Below, in pieces: positions 1-8,312 of a stretch of DNA of 64,000 nucleotides (position 1 is the stretch's first letter; the number at the start of each line of letters is the position of its first letter). Origin of the DNA: Solimonas marina (GTDB lineage Bacteria > Pseudomonadota > Gammaproteobacteria > Nevskiales > Nevskiaceae). The notes below the pieces were generated by a model. The model saw only the letters and a program-made list of their open reading frames with translations. It was not told where the DNA came from and ran no database searches. The position numbers were made by a program, and so were the translations under genes. The DNA is taken from the NCBI RefSeq assembly GCF_012241385.1, contig NZ_JAAVXB010000017.1, forward strand, positions 1-64,000, written 5' to 3'.

Positions 1-52
1 CAGCCGCACCCTTCACAACATTGCGCTTCGTGAGCGCGATTTCCTTCAACAT
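1..52 (-). CDS. Partial gene, probable filamentous-phage coat protein (N-terminus only)
   Basis: Only the first 17 codons lie in the window; the gene runs off the left edge. ATG at 52 follows a GGGAG ribosome-binding site and the product begins MLKEIALTKRNVVKGAA, a short basic start of the kind that precedes a coat-protein leader. It is downstream of the phage Rep, ssDNA-binding protein and small membrane protein genes. In filamentous phages the coat genes occupy this place, so the call rests on gene order, not on homology. Confidence 0.45.
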   Translation of the reverse strand, partial: MLKEIALTKRNVVKGAA

Positions 53-117
53 GGCGCTGTCTCCCGACGTTGCCTGCGTCCCGAGATCGGGCGGGACGCT
101 TCCCCGTACAGCAACTC

Positions 118-381
118 TCAAACCAACGCGCTACGTATCGCGCGCATAACTTGCTTAGCTGCCCAGACAACAGCCAAACCCGTTGCCATGACGACAAAGC
201 CAGCTGCAAGTGCCTGCGACAGCTCGTCGCTGTTCAGCTCGGCAGGGTCGAACGGCTCCGCCACGACGACGTTTTGAACAGCGCCCTCGCCCTGAGCGCA
301 CACGGCGAACTCATTGCCGTTGCCATCCTGAGCTACGGACAGAGAGGACGACGGGCAGACGAACATCGCGACGGTAGTCAT
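118..381 (-). CDS. Small membrane protein of a filamentous prophage
   Basis: An 87-residue product with one hydrophobic segment near the C-terminus (about residues 58-75, LAAGFVVMATGLAVVWAA) followed by a short basic tail, the topology of small inovirus virion proteins. The N-terminal half contains two cysteines and an acidic stretch around residues 40-55. It sits 12 bases after the ssDNA-binding protein gene and before a probable coat gene, so it is part of the same leftward phage transcript. I cannot assign it to a named coat-protein family. A minor coat or assembly protein is the likely role. Confidence 0.6.
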   Translation of the reverse strand: MTTVAMFVCPSSSLSVAQDGNGNEFAVCAQGEGAVQNVVVAEPFDPAELNSDELSQALAAGFVVMATGLAVVWAAKQVMRAIRSALV

Positions 382-393
382 CGATCGAACTCG

Positions 394-678
394 TTAAGCG
401 GCTTTCGACGACGAAAGAACGGGCTTCAGAATGAGCTGACCACGCACGGACAACTTGCCGAAGTCACCGGCGTAGAAGTTCGACGGATCCAGCTCATACA
501 TGCCAGGCGCCGGGGGATTGCCGCCCTTGGCCACGTCAAACTTGATCGCGAACGGATACTTCGCACAGCCGTGAACGTAGGCGTTCACTTCCTTGAAACG
601 CATGATCTCGCCAGTCTTCTTGCTGACGACTTCACGCTCCTCGAAACCCACCACCTCGATTTTCAGATTCACGATCAA
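394..678 (-). CDS. Filamentous-phage single-stranded DNA-binding protein (gene V type)
   Basis: A 94-residue protein starting MIVNLKIEVVGFEEREVVSK, the size and opening beta-strand pattern of gene V-like proteins. In filamentous phages these coat the new single strand, stop its conversion to double-stranded form and present it for packaging. Aromatic and basic residues are spread along the chain as expected for an OB-like fold. The ATG overlaps the stop of the Rep gene by four bases (675-678), which indicates translational coupling. The assignment rests on size, sequence pattern and position immediately after Rep. Confidence 0.75.
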   Translation of the reverse strand: MIVNLKIEVVGFEEREVVSKKTGEIMRFKEVNAYVHGCAKYPFAIKFDVAKGGNPPAPGMYELDPSNFYAGDFGKLSVRGQLILKPVLSSSKAA

Positions 679-1964
679 ACCTCCAAGAGAATGCGGACGA
701 ATTCCCGCGCCTGCGACGGGTTGACCTCCAGGAGGTCGAGGAAATCAGAGACGGCATGCGGGCCGCCGTTCTCGGCTACGTCGAGCACTTGAGCACGCCA
801 CTCATAGGGAAGACGAAGAAGGGCACGCCAGCGATTCGCGGGAATGACGCTCATAACGAAGCTGTCTTCGTCGACGTGGCGCGCAAGCTCTTCGTCAGTG
901 CGATCCTCGATCGCTAAGGCGGCCTTGAGGCCGCGTGCCCACACGAGTTGACGCTGACCAAGCGTCGCTTGTGCGAACTCGCTGAAGGCTTCGGCAGCGT
1001 CTCGATCGCCATCACCAGCGGCGCGAAGAAGTTGCCACGCATTGCGGCTGGTCTTGCGACCGCGTTTCGTGGCGGCGCTAGCGAGTTCTCGGGCAGAACC
1101 CCAGGTCTGTTCGTGGCCGATCTTCGAGAGGTACTCGGAGGCATCCCAGGACCACCGCAGATCGACGCCACGTGCGTTCGGTTCGTCCAGGCCCGACATG
1201 ACGCTTACGCGCTTCCAGACGTTCAGCAGGACTTCGGTAGCATGGACGCGGATACGGTCGTCCTGCGGGCAGTCGGTCAGCCACAGCTCGTGGAAGTGCG
1301 GATGCCAGCCATTCGCGCCACGCGTGATTTCGGTTGCGCGGATGAAGCCGACACGGCCCAGGGATTCGACAAGCTTTTTGACTTGGCGGTCGTTGCGAAA
1401 ACGCTTCATAGCACCTGCAAGACCACGAAGGCCGCCTTTACGACGATTGCCGAGAAGAGCCGACAGCTCGTCGGAAATGTCGTGCGGCGTCGTGAGGGTC
1501 ACGAAGAGAGCGGAACCGCCGGCAGCGGCATGCACGGTATGCGCGGCGGCAATCTCGATGCGGCGCAGTTCGCAGATGCGAGCACTACAAACCGGACAGA
1601 CCCAGACAGAGCCGCAGACACAGGCGCCCGCGAAGCTTGCGCGGGCGATGGACGGCGAGTAGCGAACGGCGACGGCCTCGCCGCTGAAGTGCAAAAGACA
1701 GCGCACCGTCCGCCATTCGCGACCACGGGGGTGGGGGACGTCGCGCAACAGGGTAGCGGCGGTGCGCTGAAGCTCGTAACGACGCTGACGGGCTTCGCGC
1801 TTGGCGGCCGTTTCGTCGTCGAAAGACTGTGACGCCGAGGTGTATACACAATTAGTGGGGGTGTCCGACGATGTATCGGATGCGGAAGCGTGGACACAAT
1901 TGGTAATAGATACCAAGGTATTGGTAGGCGCACCGGATTGGTGCGTTTCGTCCTGGTGGCTCAT
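675..1964 (-). CDS. Rolling-circle replication initiator of a filamentous prophage
   Basis: A 429-residue HUH endonuclease of the Rep_1 type that would nick the phage plus origin and start rolling-circle replication. Visible landmarks are a cysteine cluster near residue 115 (CVCGSVWVCPVCSARI, a probable zinc site), motif 1 LFVTLTTPH near 155, the metal-binding HUH motif in HPHFHE near 222, and a motif-3 tyrosine in SEYLSKIG near 280. The start overlaps the preceding small gene and the stop overlaps the ssDNA-binding protein gene, each by four bases, so the three form one operon. No frame break is seen, so the protein should be functional. Confidence 0.85.
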   Translation of the reverse strand: MSHQDETHQSGAPTNTLVSITNCVHASASDTSSDTPTNCVYTSASQSFDDETAAKREARQRRYELQRTAATLLRDVPHPRGREWRTVRCLLHFSGEAVAVRYSPSIARASFAGACVCGSVWVCPVCSARICELRRIEIAAAHTVHAAAGGSALFVTLTTPHDISDELSALLGNRRKGGLRGLAGAMKRFRNDRQVKKLVESLGRVGFIRATEITRGANGWHPHFHELWLTDCPQDDRIRVHATEVLLNVWKRVSVMSGLDEPNARGVDLRWSWDASEYLSKIGHEQTWGSARELASAATKRGRKTSRNAWQLLRAAGDGDRDAAEAFSEFAQATLGQRQLVWARGLKAALAIEDRTDEELARHVDEDSFVMSVIPANRWRALLRLPYEWRAQVLDVAENGGPHAVSDFLDLLEVNPSQAREFVRILLEV

Positions 1965-2185
1965 GCGCCCAGGACCTCGCGATTACGTTCAGCCAAGTCG
2001 AGGGCGAAGAGCGACGAGAGCGTCGCCAGGTCACGGCGCACCTGCGCGGCATACGTGAACCCGGCAAGCTCGGCTTCGAGCGCGTCGGTCAAATTGCGCT
2101 CGGCCATCACCGCGCAGCATTTGATCTGCTGGCGGATCGATGCCGCTTCAGCTTCCGAAAGTTGATTTTCCACAGTGCACCCCAT
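1961..2185 (-). CDS. Small prophage protein of unknown function, first gene of the phage operon
   Basis: A 74-residue product from ATG 2185; an upstream in-frame ATG at 2218 lies inside the operator array and is less likely. The sequence is rich in alanine, glutamate and arginine, mostly helical, with two cysteines (QQIKCCAVMAERN). It overlaps the rep start by four bases and would be the first translated gene under the leftward phage promoter. Small proteins at this place are common in Xanthomonas-type inoviruses but I recognise no family. Confidence 0.6.
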   Translation of the reverse strand: MGCTVENQLSEAEAASIRQQIKCCAVMAERNLTDALEAELAGFTYAAQVRRDLATLSSLFALDLAERNREVLGA

Positions 2186-2186
2186 G

Positions 2187-2290
2187 TGTCCCCTAAAGCG
2201 GGACCGATTGTCCACCAATAGGGAACTAAATGTCCACCCTTGAGGGACGTACCACTATGGTTTACTGTTTCCAGTTCACCAATGAGGGAC
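2187..2290. promoter_or_regulatory. Four phased repressor operators in the divergent phage control region
   Basis: Four copies of an 18-base imperfect inverted repeat lie between the leftward phage operon and the rightward repressor: 2187-2204, 2209-2226, 2231-2248 and 2273-2290. Their consensus is TGTCCACCAATGAGGGAC. The starts are 22, 22 and 42 bases apart, about two, two and four helical turns, so all face one side of the helix. The first copy abuts the leftward start codon, the third covers the proposed -35 of the repressor promoter, and the last includes the GAGG ribosome-binding site of the repressor. This is what a self-regulating phage repressor would use. Confidence 0.7.
2240..2268 (+). 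promoter_or_regulatory. Probable sigma-70 promoter of the prophage repressor
   Basis: A -35 box TTGAGG (2240-2245) and a -10 box TACTGT (2263-2268) are separated by 17 bases. The next gene, the repressor, starts at 2295. Operator copy three overlaps the -35 box and copy four lies downstream of the start point, consistent with autorepression. The call is by motif only. Confidence 0.45.
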
Positions 2291-2294
2291 CGAA

Positions 2295-2672
2295 ATGAGC
2301 CTCGAACTTTTGGATAAGGCGAAAGACGCGCTAGGCAGCGACTACGCTACGGCGAAGTACTGCAAACGCGCACGATCGTTCGTGAACAAGGTCCGCAGCG
2401 GGGAACGGCCGATGCCTGATTGGATGGCATGGAAACTGGCCGAACTAGTCGGTGCTGATCCGATGGCGGCGCTGCTCGACAACAAAATTAAAACCGCAAA
2501 GGACGACGACGAACGTGCAGTGTGGTTTCGGTGCGCGGAGCGAGTACAGCAAGCAGAAGGAATTGCCGCTGTAGAGGTTTCGGAAACGAAAACGCCGGCA
2601 CAGGGCCGGCGTCGTCGTGTGTTGGTAGGCGCGATTGGATTCGAACCAACGACCCCTACCATGTCAAGGTAG
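2295..2672 (+). CDS. Filamentous-phage repressor-like protein whose frame runs into the tRNA-Val gene
   Basis: A 125-codon frame behind a GAGG ribosome-binding site. Residues 1-65 look like a small helix-turn-helix repressor of the DUF3693 / phage cI-like kind (SLELLDKAKDALGSDYATAK, then RSGERPMPDWMAWKLAELVGADP), followed by a helical region to about residue 95. The last 30 or so codons are not phage-like: they read through the terminator of the neighbouring tRNA gene and about 50 bases of the tRNA in antisense, giving the well-known artefact GAIGFEPTTPTMSR. The native C-terminus was therefore probably cut by integration, or the frame simply reads into host DNA. It is divergent from the phage replication operon and next to four operator-like repeats. 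Confidence 0.75.
   Translation: MSLELLDKAKDALGSDYATAKYCKRARSFVNKVRSGERPMPDWMAWKLAELVGADPMAALLDNKIKTAKDDDERAVWFRCAERVQQAEGIAAVEVSETKTPAQGRRRRVLVGAIGFEPTTPTMSR
2584..2612 (-). terminator. Rho-independent terminator of tRNA-Val
   Basis: Read leftward, ACGCCGGC and its complement form an 8-base-pair stem (2592-2599 with 2605-2612) with a 5-base loop, followed by TTT-CG-TTT. It starts 11 bases after the CCA end of the tRNA. Confidence 0.75.
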
Positions 2673-2699
2673 TGCTCTAACCAGCTGAGCTACGCGCCT
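2623..2699 (-). tRNA. tRNA-Val (anticodon GAC)
   Basis: The cloverleaf reads leftward from 2699: a 7-base-pair acceptor stem AGGCGCG/CGCGCCT, D-stem GCTC, an anticodon stem CTACC/GGTAG around the loop TTGACAT (anticodon GAC), T-loop TTCGAAT, discriminator A and an encoded CCA (2623-2625). A terminator follows. The filamentous prophage lies directly beyond the 3' end, so this gene may mark the integration boundary. Confidence 0.97.
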
Positions 2700-2806
2700 A
2701 TGGGTCTTGCGAAGGGCGCGAACAATACCGTGTCGCCCTCCGGCATGCAAGCAAAATCGTTCGGTGACGGGCTCCTGTCAAAAATTTCAGGTTCTGTTTC
2801 AAAGAA

Positions 2807-2824
2807 CTGTCGTTTTGCTGTCAT
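2807..2824 (+). promoter_or_regulatory. Pho box upstream of the acid phosphatase gene
   Basis: CTGTCGT (2807-2813), TTTG, CTGTCAT (2818-2824) are two direct 7-base half-sites with a 4-base spacer, the architecture of the PhoB binding site (CTGTCAT-N4-CTGTCAY). Weaker half-sites, CTGTCAA at 2775 and CTGTTTC at 2794, precede it. The box lies 78 bases before the ATG at 2902, so phosphate-starvation induction is a fair inference. Confidence 0.65.
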
Positions 2825-2901
2825 GACCGACAGCTAGGGTTCACGCGGTCGATGGCCATTGCCGTCGCGCACGCGCTTTCCCTACCCATGGAGCCCCCAA
2901 C

Positions 2902-4593
2902 ATGTTTCGCAAAGCCGCTGTGACCGCGCTGTCCGCGTTCACTTTGACGCTCATCGTGGCAGCCTGCAGCAACAACAACCACGACGCGTCGTCGGGTGAA
3001 TCGACGTCGCCGCAGGACGCCCTGACGACCGCCACGCCGATCAAGCATCTAGTCGTGATTTATGGCGAGAACATTTCGTTCGATCATTATTTCGCCACCT
3101 ATCCGAATGCGACGAATCCGGACGGCGAGACGAGTTTCACCGCCGCGTCGGGTACGCCGACCGACATCAACACGCTCGAATACGCCAATCTGCTGACCAG
3201 CAACCCGAACTCGACGAACACGGCGAATGGCGACGGTGCGGCCGACCCGTTCCGTCTCGATGTCACGCAGGCGGCGACGGCCGACCAGAACCACGCGTAT
3301 ACGCCGGAAGAAGAAGCGGCCGACAACGGTGCGATGGATCTGTTCCCGCTCTACACCGGTCGTGGCACCAGCGGCGGTAGCGGTGCATTCGGTACCACGG
3401 GTCAGGTCATGGGCTATTACGACGGCAACACCGTCACCGCGCTGTGGAATCTCGCGCAGGGCTTCTCGATGAGCGACAACGCGTTCAGCGATACCTACGG
3501 TCCGTCGACGCCGGGCGCGCTTGAAGCAATCGCCGGCCAGACCAACGGCGTGACGATCGACGCGGACGGCAGCGGCACGGGCGTGCCGAGCAGCCACCTG
3601 ATCGACGACGGCCAGGGCGGCTATACGCTGATCGGCGACATCGATCCGACCGGCGACGTCTGCTCGAGCTCGACGTCGGGCACGATCAGCATGCAGGGCA
3701 AGAACATTGGCGATCTGCTCAATGATGCCGGCATCACCTGGGGCAGCTTCATGGGCGGCTTCGACCTGACGACGCAGAACGACAATGCGACGACGGGCTG
3801 CTCGCGCAGCACGTATTCGGACACGGTCAGCGAAACGGTCACCGACTACATTCCGCATCACGCCTGGTTCCAGTACTACGCGTCGACGCTGAACGCCGAC
3901 CACACGCGTCCGAGCTCGACCGACCGTATCGGTTACAGCACGGAAGCCGACGGCACGACGGCCGAACCGGCCAACCACGAGTACGACGTCAACGACTTCT
4001 ATACGGCGGTCAAGGCGGGCAACTTCCCGTCGGTCGCGTATCTGAAGGCGCCGGCCTACCAGGACGCGCATGCGGGTTACTCGGATCCGGTCGACGAGCA
4101 GGCGTTCGTCGCCAAGGTCGTCAACTTCATCGAGCAGCAGCCGGACTGGAGCAGCACCGCGATCATCGTCGCCTACGATGACTCGGACGGCTGGTATGAC
4201 CACAGCTACGCAGCGCCGACGCATGCGTCGTACAGCGCCGATGCCGACGCGCTCAACGGTGCGTCGACCTGCGGCAGCGGCACGCAGCCCAATGGCGTCA
4301 ACGGCGAGCCGGTCAACGGCCGTTGCGGCCCTGGCACGCGCATCCCGTTCCTGGTGATCTCGCCGTGGGCGCGCGTCAACTACGTCGGTCACACACAGAT
4401 CACGCAGGCGTCCATCGTCAAGTTCATCGAAGACAACTGGCTGGGCGGCGAGCGCATCGGCGGTGGTTCGTTCGACTCGACGACCGGCGATATCGAAGGT
4501 CTGTTCGACTTCTCAGGCAGCGGCGACGCGGCCAAGGTCTGGCTCGATCCGTCCACCGGCGCGGTGCTCGACGCGGCGCCGAGCAGCGACTGA
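2902..4593 (+). CDS. Lipoprotein acid phosphatase of the phosphoesterase (AcpA / phospholipase C) family
   Basis: A 563-residue exported hydrolase. The N-terminus has a lipoprotein signal ending at LIVAAC (Cys22), followed by a Ser/Asn-rich linker. The phosphoesterase fold starts at about residue 45 with HLVVIYGENISFDHYF, where the GEN segment and following Ser/Asp/His hold metal and nucleophile. Further conserved pieces are SDNAFSDTYGPSTPGALEAI near 190 and IVAYDDSDGWYDH near 425. This family includes AcpA-type acid phosphatases and phospholipases C; substrate cannot be told from sequence. A Pho box 78 bases upstream supports a role in phosphate scavenging. The peroxidase gene downstream often accompanies this phosphatase in Burkholderia-like genomes, but a terminator separates them here. 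Confidence 0.85.
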   Translation: MFRKAAVTALSAFTLTLIVAACSNNNHDASSGESTSPQDALTTATPIKHLVVIYGENISFDHYFATYPNATNPDGETSFTAASGTPTDINTLEYANLLTSNPNSTNTANGDGAADPFRLDVTQAATADQNHAYTPEEEAADNGAMDLFPLYTGRGTSGGSGAFGTTGQVMGYYDGNTVTALWNLAQGFSMSDNAFSDTYGPSTPGALEAIAGQTNGVTIDADGSGTGVPSSHLIDDGQGGYTLIGDIDPTGDVCSSSTSGTISMQGKNIGDLLNDAGITWGSFMGGFDLTTQNDNATTGCSRSTYSDTVSETVTDYIPHHAWFQYYASTLNADHTRPSSTDRIGYSTEADGTTAEPANHEYDVNDFYTAVKAGNFPSVAYLKAPAYQDAHAGYSDPVDEQAFVAKVVNFIEQQPDWSSTAIIVAYDDSDGWYDHSYAAPTHASYSADADALNGASTCGSGTQPNGVNGEPVNGRCGPGTRIPFLVISPWARVNYVGHTQITQASIVKFIEDNWLGGERIGGGSFDSTTGDIEGLFDFSGSGDAAKVWLDPSTGAVLDAAPSSD

Positions 4594-4621
4594 CGTCCTC
4601 GCGCGATACACGCTGATTCAG

Positions 4622-4657
4622 GCCGTGGCGTCCCCTTGGGGCGCCACGGCTTCTTCC
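4622..4657 (+). terminator. Terminator after the acid phosphatase gene
   Basis: GCCGTGGCG (4622-4630) pairs with CGCCACGGC (4642-4650); CCCC/GGGG inside the loop can extend the stem. TTCTTCC follows. It lies 28 bases after the stop codon. Confidence 0.65.
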
Positions 4658-4693
4658 GTTCTCCCGCTGCAACCGGTCTTTGCATTCCACATC

Positions 4694-6040
4694 ATGAGTC
4701 GCCGCGCCGTTGTTTCCGTTTCTGTTGTCGTCGTGCTCGCACTGTTGGCGGGTGTCGCGCTCTATGGCGCCACGCTGCGCGCACAGGCACGCGAGATGCT
4801 GGGTTACAACCCGTACCCGCTTCGCTTGCATCGCCCCAAACAACGGCCGCTCAGCGCGATGGCGCGGCTGGGCGAGCAGCTGTTTCATGATCCGTCGCTG
4901 TCGGCTTCGGGCAAGCAGTCGTGCGCGTCCTGCCACGATCCGGCCCACGACTACGGACCGCCGAACGCCTTGCCGGCCCAGCTCGGCGGCCCCGAGCTGC
5001 AGCAGCAGGGCATGCGCCCGCCGCCGTCGCTGAAGTATCTGGAGCGCCAGCCGAACTTCAGCATCGGTCCCGACAATCCGCAGAACGAGAACGTCAACCT
5101 GCAACAGCTGGCCGCGCAGGCGGCCGACACGCAGCGCGGCACCAAGCAGGCCGGTGTGGCGCCGGCAAAACCGGCGATGGTGCCGCAGGGCGGCATGTTC
5201 TGGGACGGCCGCGCCGACAATCTGCAGGCACAGGCTTATGGGCCGCTGCTCAATCCATTCGAGATGGCGAATCCGGATGCCGACGCGGTGGCGGCCAAGC
5301 TCGACAAGCCGCAGTACCGCAAGGCGCTTGAACAACTGTTCGGGCCGAACATTTTCAACGATTCACGACTGCTGGTCGCCGAGGCGACATCGGCCATCGC
5401 GCGCTACCAGTTCGAAAGCCCCAAATTCCATCCGTACGACAGCAAGTACGACGCGTGGCTGGAAGGCAAGGCGCGTTTCACCGCGCAGGAAAAGCGCGGC
5501 TACGCGCTGTTCAATGATCCGCAGAAAGGCAATTGCGCAGCCTGCCACGTCGATCAGCCGACGCCGGATCACCTGCCGCCGCTGTTCACGGATTTTCAGT
5601 ACGAAGCGCTGGGCGTCCCGCGCAATCCGCAGCTCAAGGTCAACGATGATCCGAATTATTTCGACATCGGCCTGTGCGGGCCGATGCGCTCCGACATGAA
5701 GGCGCAGACGCAGTACTGCTCGATGTTCCTGACGCCGACGTTGCGCAATACCGCGCGCCGCCAGGTCTTCTTCCACAACGGCCGCTACCACAAGCTGGAG
5801 GATGTGGTGCGCTTCTACGATCTGCGCGAGACGCAGCCGGAGCGGATCTATCCGAAGGGCGCGGACGGCAAGCTGCAGCGCTATGACGACGTGCCGCCGG
5901 CCTACCGCGCCAACATCGACCGTATCGACGCACCGTTCGATCTCAAGCCCGGCGACACGCCGCCGCTCGACGAGCAGGACATTCGCGACATCGTCGCGTT
6001 CATCGGCACGCTCAACGACGGCTGGATGCCACGGCAGTAG
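4694..6040 (+). CDS. Dihaem cytochrome c peroxidase / MauG family protein
   Basis: A 448-residue periplasmic protein with an N-terminal membrane anchor (VVSVSVVVVLALLAGVALYG) and two haem c sites, CASCH near residue 76 and CAACH near 282, in the arrangement of bacterial dihaem peroxidases and MauG relatives. The region between carries LGEQLFHDPSLS, a typical opening of this family. It would reduce hydrogen peroxide with electrons from a small c-type cytochrome or azurin, or act as a MauG-like oxidase. The ATG at 4694 was chosen because the hydrophobic anchor starts immediately after it; a longer upstream frame overlaps the preceding terminator and gene. Confidence 0.85.
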   Translation: MSRRAVVSVSVVVVLALLAGVALYGATLRAQAREMLGYNPYPLRLHRPKQRPLSAMARLGEQLFHDPSLSASGKQSCASCHDPAHDYGPPNALPAQLGGPELQQQGMRPPPSLKYLERQPNFSIGPDNPQNENVNLQQLAAQAADTQRGTKQAGVAPAKPAMVPQGGMFWDGRADNLQAQAYGPLLNPFEMANPDADAVAAKLDKPQYRKALEQLFGPNIFNDSRLLVAEATSAIARYQFESPKFHPYDSKYDAWLEGKARFTAQEKRGYALFNDPQKGNCAACHVDQPTPDHLPPLFTDFQYEALGVPRNPQLKVNDDPNYFDIGLCGPMRSDMKAQTQYCSMFLTPTLRNTARRQVFFHNGRYHKLEDVVRFYDLRETQPERIYPKGADGKLQRYDDVPPAYRANIDRIDAPFDLKPGDTPPLDEQDIRDIVAFIGTLNDGWMPRQ

Positions 6041-6055
6041 GGGAGGGAGCTGACC

Positions 6056-6088
6056 GCAACGCGGCCACCGATCAGGCGGCCGCGTTGC
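6056..6088. terminator. Hairpin between convergent peroxidase and uvrB genes
   Basis: GCAACGCGGCC (6056-6066) pairs perfectly with GGCCGCGTTGC (6078-6088), an 11-base-pair stem with an 11-base loop that contains the uvrB stop codon. No clear T-run follows on either side, so it may serve both directions weakly or help Rho-dependent ends. Confidence 0.5.
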
Positions 6089-8135
6089 GTAATGCCTGTT
6101 CGCGCAGTTTGCGGATCTCGTCGCGCAGCTTGGCGGCGGCCTCGAACTCGAGGTTCATGGCGTGCTGCTTCATGTCCTTTTCGAGCTTGGCGATCTTCTT
6201 CTTCATCTGCTCGGGCGGCAGGATGTCGTAGCGGGCCTTGACCTCGGCGGCCTTCAGCGCGGCGCCGACCTGATAGTCCTCGTAGCCGTAGCGCATGACG
6301 TCGGCGATGCGCTTCTGCACACCCTTGGGCGTGATGCCGTGCGCCTGGTTGTATTCGATCTGCTTGGTGCGGCGCCGATCGGTCTCGCCGAGCGCGCGCT
6401 TCATCGAGTCGGTCTCGCGGTCGGCGTAGAGGATCGCCTTGCCGTTGAGGTTGCGCGCGGCGCGGCCGATGGTCTGGATCAGCGAGCGCTCGGAGCGCAG
6501 GAAGCCCTCCTTGTCGGCGTCGAGAATCGCCACCAGCGAGACTTCGGGAATGTCGAGGCCCTCGCGCAGCAGGTTGATGCCGATCAGCACATCGAACAGG
6601 CCCAGGCGCAGGTCGCGAATGATCTCGGCACGCTCGACGGTGTCCACGTCGGAATGCATGTAACGGACCTTGACGCCGTTTTCGTGCAGATAGTCGGTGA
6701 GATCCTCGGCCATGCGCTTGGTCAGCACCGTGACCAGCACACGCTCCTTGGCCTCGGCGCGCAGGCGAATCTCGCCGAGCAGGTCGTCGACCTGCGTCGA
6801 GGCCTTGCGAATTTCGGTCGGCGGATCGACCAGTCCGGTCGGGCGCACGACCTGTTCGGCGACGGCGCCGTCGGACTTGTCGAGCTCGTAGGGTCCGGGC
6901 GTCGCCGACACGTAAATGGTCTGCGGGCAGATGCGCTCGAACTCGTCGAAGCGCAGCGGCCGGTTGTCGAGCGCACTCGGCAGGCGGAAACCGTATTCGA
7001 CCAGGGTTTCCTTGCGCGAACGGTCGCCCTTGAACATCGCGCCGATCTGCGGAACGGTGACGTGTGACTCGTCGAGCACGACGATCGCATCCGGCGGCAG
7101 ATAGTCGAACAGACACGGCGGCGGCTCGCCCGGATTGCGGCCGGACAAATAGCGCGAGTAGTTCTCGATGCCGTTGCAATAGCCGATCTCGCGAATCATT
7201 TCGAGATCGAAGTTGGTGCGTTGTTCGATGCGTTGCGCTTCGAGCAGTTTGTTCTGCAGGCGCAGCAGCTTGATGCGCTCGTTCAGCTCGTCGCGAATCT
7301 CGTCGAAGATGCTGACGATCTTTTCGCGCGGTGTGACGTAGTGCGACTTCGGGAACACCGTCACGCGCGGCAGCTTGCGCTTCAGCTCGCCGGTCAGCGG
7401 GTCGAACTCTGATATCGACTCGATCTCGTCGTCGAACAGCTCGACGCGAATCGCCGCGGCGTCGCTTTCGGCCGGGTGGATGTCGATGACTTCGCCGCGT
7501 ACGCGGTAGGTGCCGCGTTCCAGTGCCACCTCGTTGCGCACGTACTGCATCGACGTCAGCTGACGGATCAGCTCGCGCTGCGGCAGGCGCTCGCCCTTGA
7601 TCAGGTGCAGCACCATCTGGAAATACTGTTCCGGATCGCCGAGGCCGTAGATCGCCGATACCGAGGCGACGATGATGGTGTCGCGCCGCGTCATCAGTGA
7701 CTTGGTCGCCGACAGCCGCATCTGCTCGATGTGGTCGTTCACCGAGCTGTCCTTCTCGATGAAGGTGTCGGTGCTCGGCACGTACGCTTCCGGCTGGTAG
7801 TAGTCGTAGTACGAGACGAAGTACTCGACCGCGTTGTCCGGAAAGAACTCCTTGAACTCGCCGTACAGCTGCGCCGCCAGCGTCTTGTTCGGCGCCATGA
7901 TCAGCGCCGGGCGCTGCAGTTCCTGAATGACGTTGGCGATGGTGTAGGTCTTGCCGGAGCCGGTGACGCCGAGCAGCGTCTGCGCCGCCAGTCCGTCGCG
8001 CAGGTTCTCGGTCAGGGCGGCGATCGCCGTCGGCTGATCACCGGCCGGCGGCCAGTTCGCCTTCAGCTGGAACAGATGGGCGTCGCGGTCCTTGAGACGA
8101 CGATCTTTGAGCGCTGTACGCGGAGCTTCCTGCAT
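6072..8135 (-). CDS. uvrB: UvrB, DNA-damage recognition helicase of the UvrABC excinuclease
   Basis: A 687-residue UvrB of normal length plus about 20 extra N-terminal residues. It has Walker A GVTGSGKT (56-63), the beta-hairpin segment [12 protein letters not shown] used to open DNA, helicase motifs including [20 protein letters not shown] and QTIGRAARN, and the C-terminal UVR motif ([20 protein letters not shown]) that binds UvrC. UvrB receives damaged DNA from UvrA and positions UvrC for the two incisions. I looked for an SOS (LexA) box upstream and saw no convincing one. It is monocistronic, transcribed towards the peroxidase gene. Confidence 0.97.
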   Translation of the reverse strand: MQEAPRTALKDRRLKDRDAHLFQLKANWPPAGDQPTAIAALTENLRDGLAAQTLLGVTGSGKTYTIANVIQELQRPALIMAPNKTLAAQLYGEFKEFFPDNAVEYFVSYYDYYQPEAYVPSTDTFIEKDSSVNDHIEQMRLSATKSLMTRRDTIIVASVSAIYGLGDPEQYFQMVLHLIKGERLPQRELIRQLTSMQYVRNEVALERGTYRVRGEVIDIHPAESDAAAIRVELFDDEIESISEFDPLTGELKRKLPRVTVFPKSHYVTPREKIVSIFDEIRDELNERIKLLRLQNKLLEAQRIEQRTNFDLEMIREIGYCNGIENYSRYLSGRNPGEPPPCLFDYLPPDAIVVLDESHVTVPQIGAMFKGDRSRKETLVEYGFRLPSALDNRPLRFDEFERICPQTIYVSATPGPYELDKSDGAVAEQVVRPTGLVDPPTEIRKASTQVDDLLGEIRLRAEAKERVLVTVLTKRMAEDLTDYLHENGVKVRYMHSDVDTVERAEIIRDLRLGLFDVLIGINLLREGLDIPEVSLVAILDADKEGFLRSERSLIQTIGRAARNLNGKAILYADRETDSMKRALGETDRRRTKQIEYNQAHGITPKGVQKRIADVMRYGYEDYQVGAALKAAEVKARYDILPPEQMKKKIAKLEKDMKQHAMNLEFEAAAKLRDEIRKLREQALRNAAA

Positions 8136-8312
8136 CGGAAATACCTGGGGCCGAGCCGGCCGCGATCAAGAGACCGTCTAGATTACCGCACCAGGATGGT
8201 GGGCGGCCGACGAACGTTCCGGCCCGGCGGTCCGGGCGGCTCAAGATTTTCGGTTGGCGGCCAATAAAGAGGGCAGATACCGGGCAAACCCCTCAGACCA
8301 GGATTCTCCCCC

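Noticed and set aside
2630-2672. Apparent protein motif GAIGFEPTTPTMSR
   Set aside because: It is the antisense translation of tRNA-Val, a common annotation artefact, not a domain.
2560-2760. dif (XerCD) site at the prophage edge
   Set aside because: I found no stretch that resembles the 28-base dif consensus near the boundary.
3049-4392. Leftward frame opposite the acid phosphatase
   Set aside because: Arg/Val-rich shadow of a gene with a signal peptide and phosphoesterase motifs.
8136-8312. LexA box upstream of uvrB
   Set aside because: No CTG-N10-CAG with the expected AT-rich centre is present in the gap.
8240-8312. Flagellar sigma-28 promoter for motAB
   Set aside because: TAAAGAGG is followed at the right distance by a sequence that does not match GCCGATAA.
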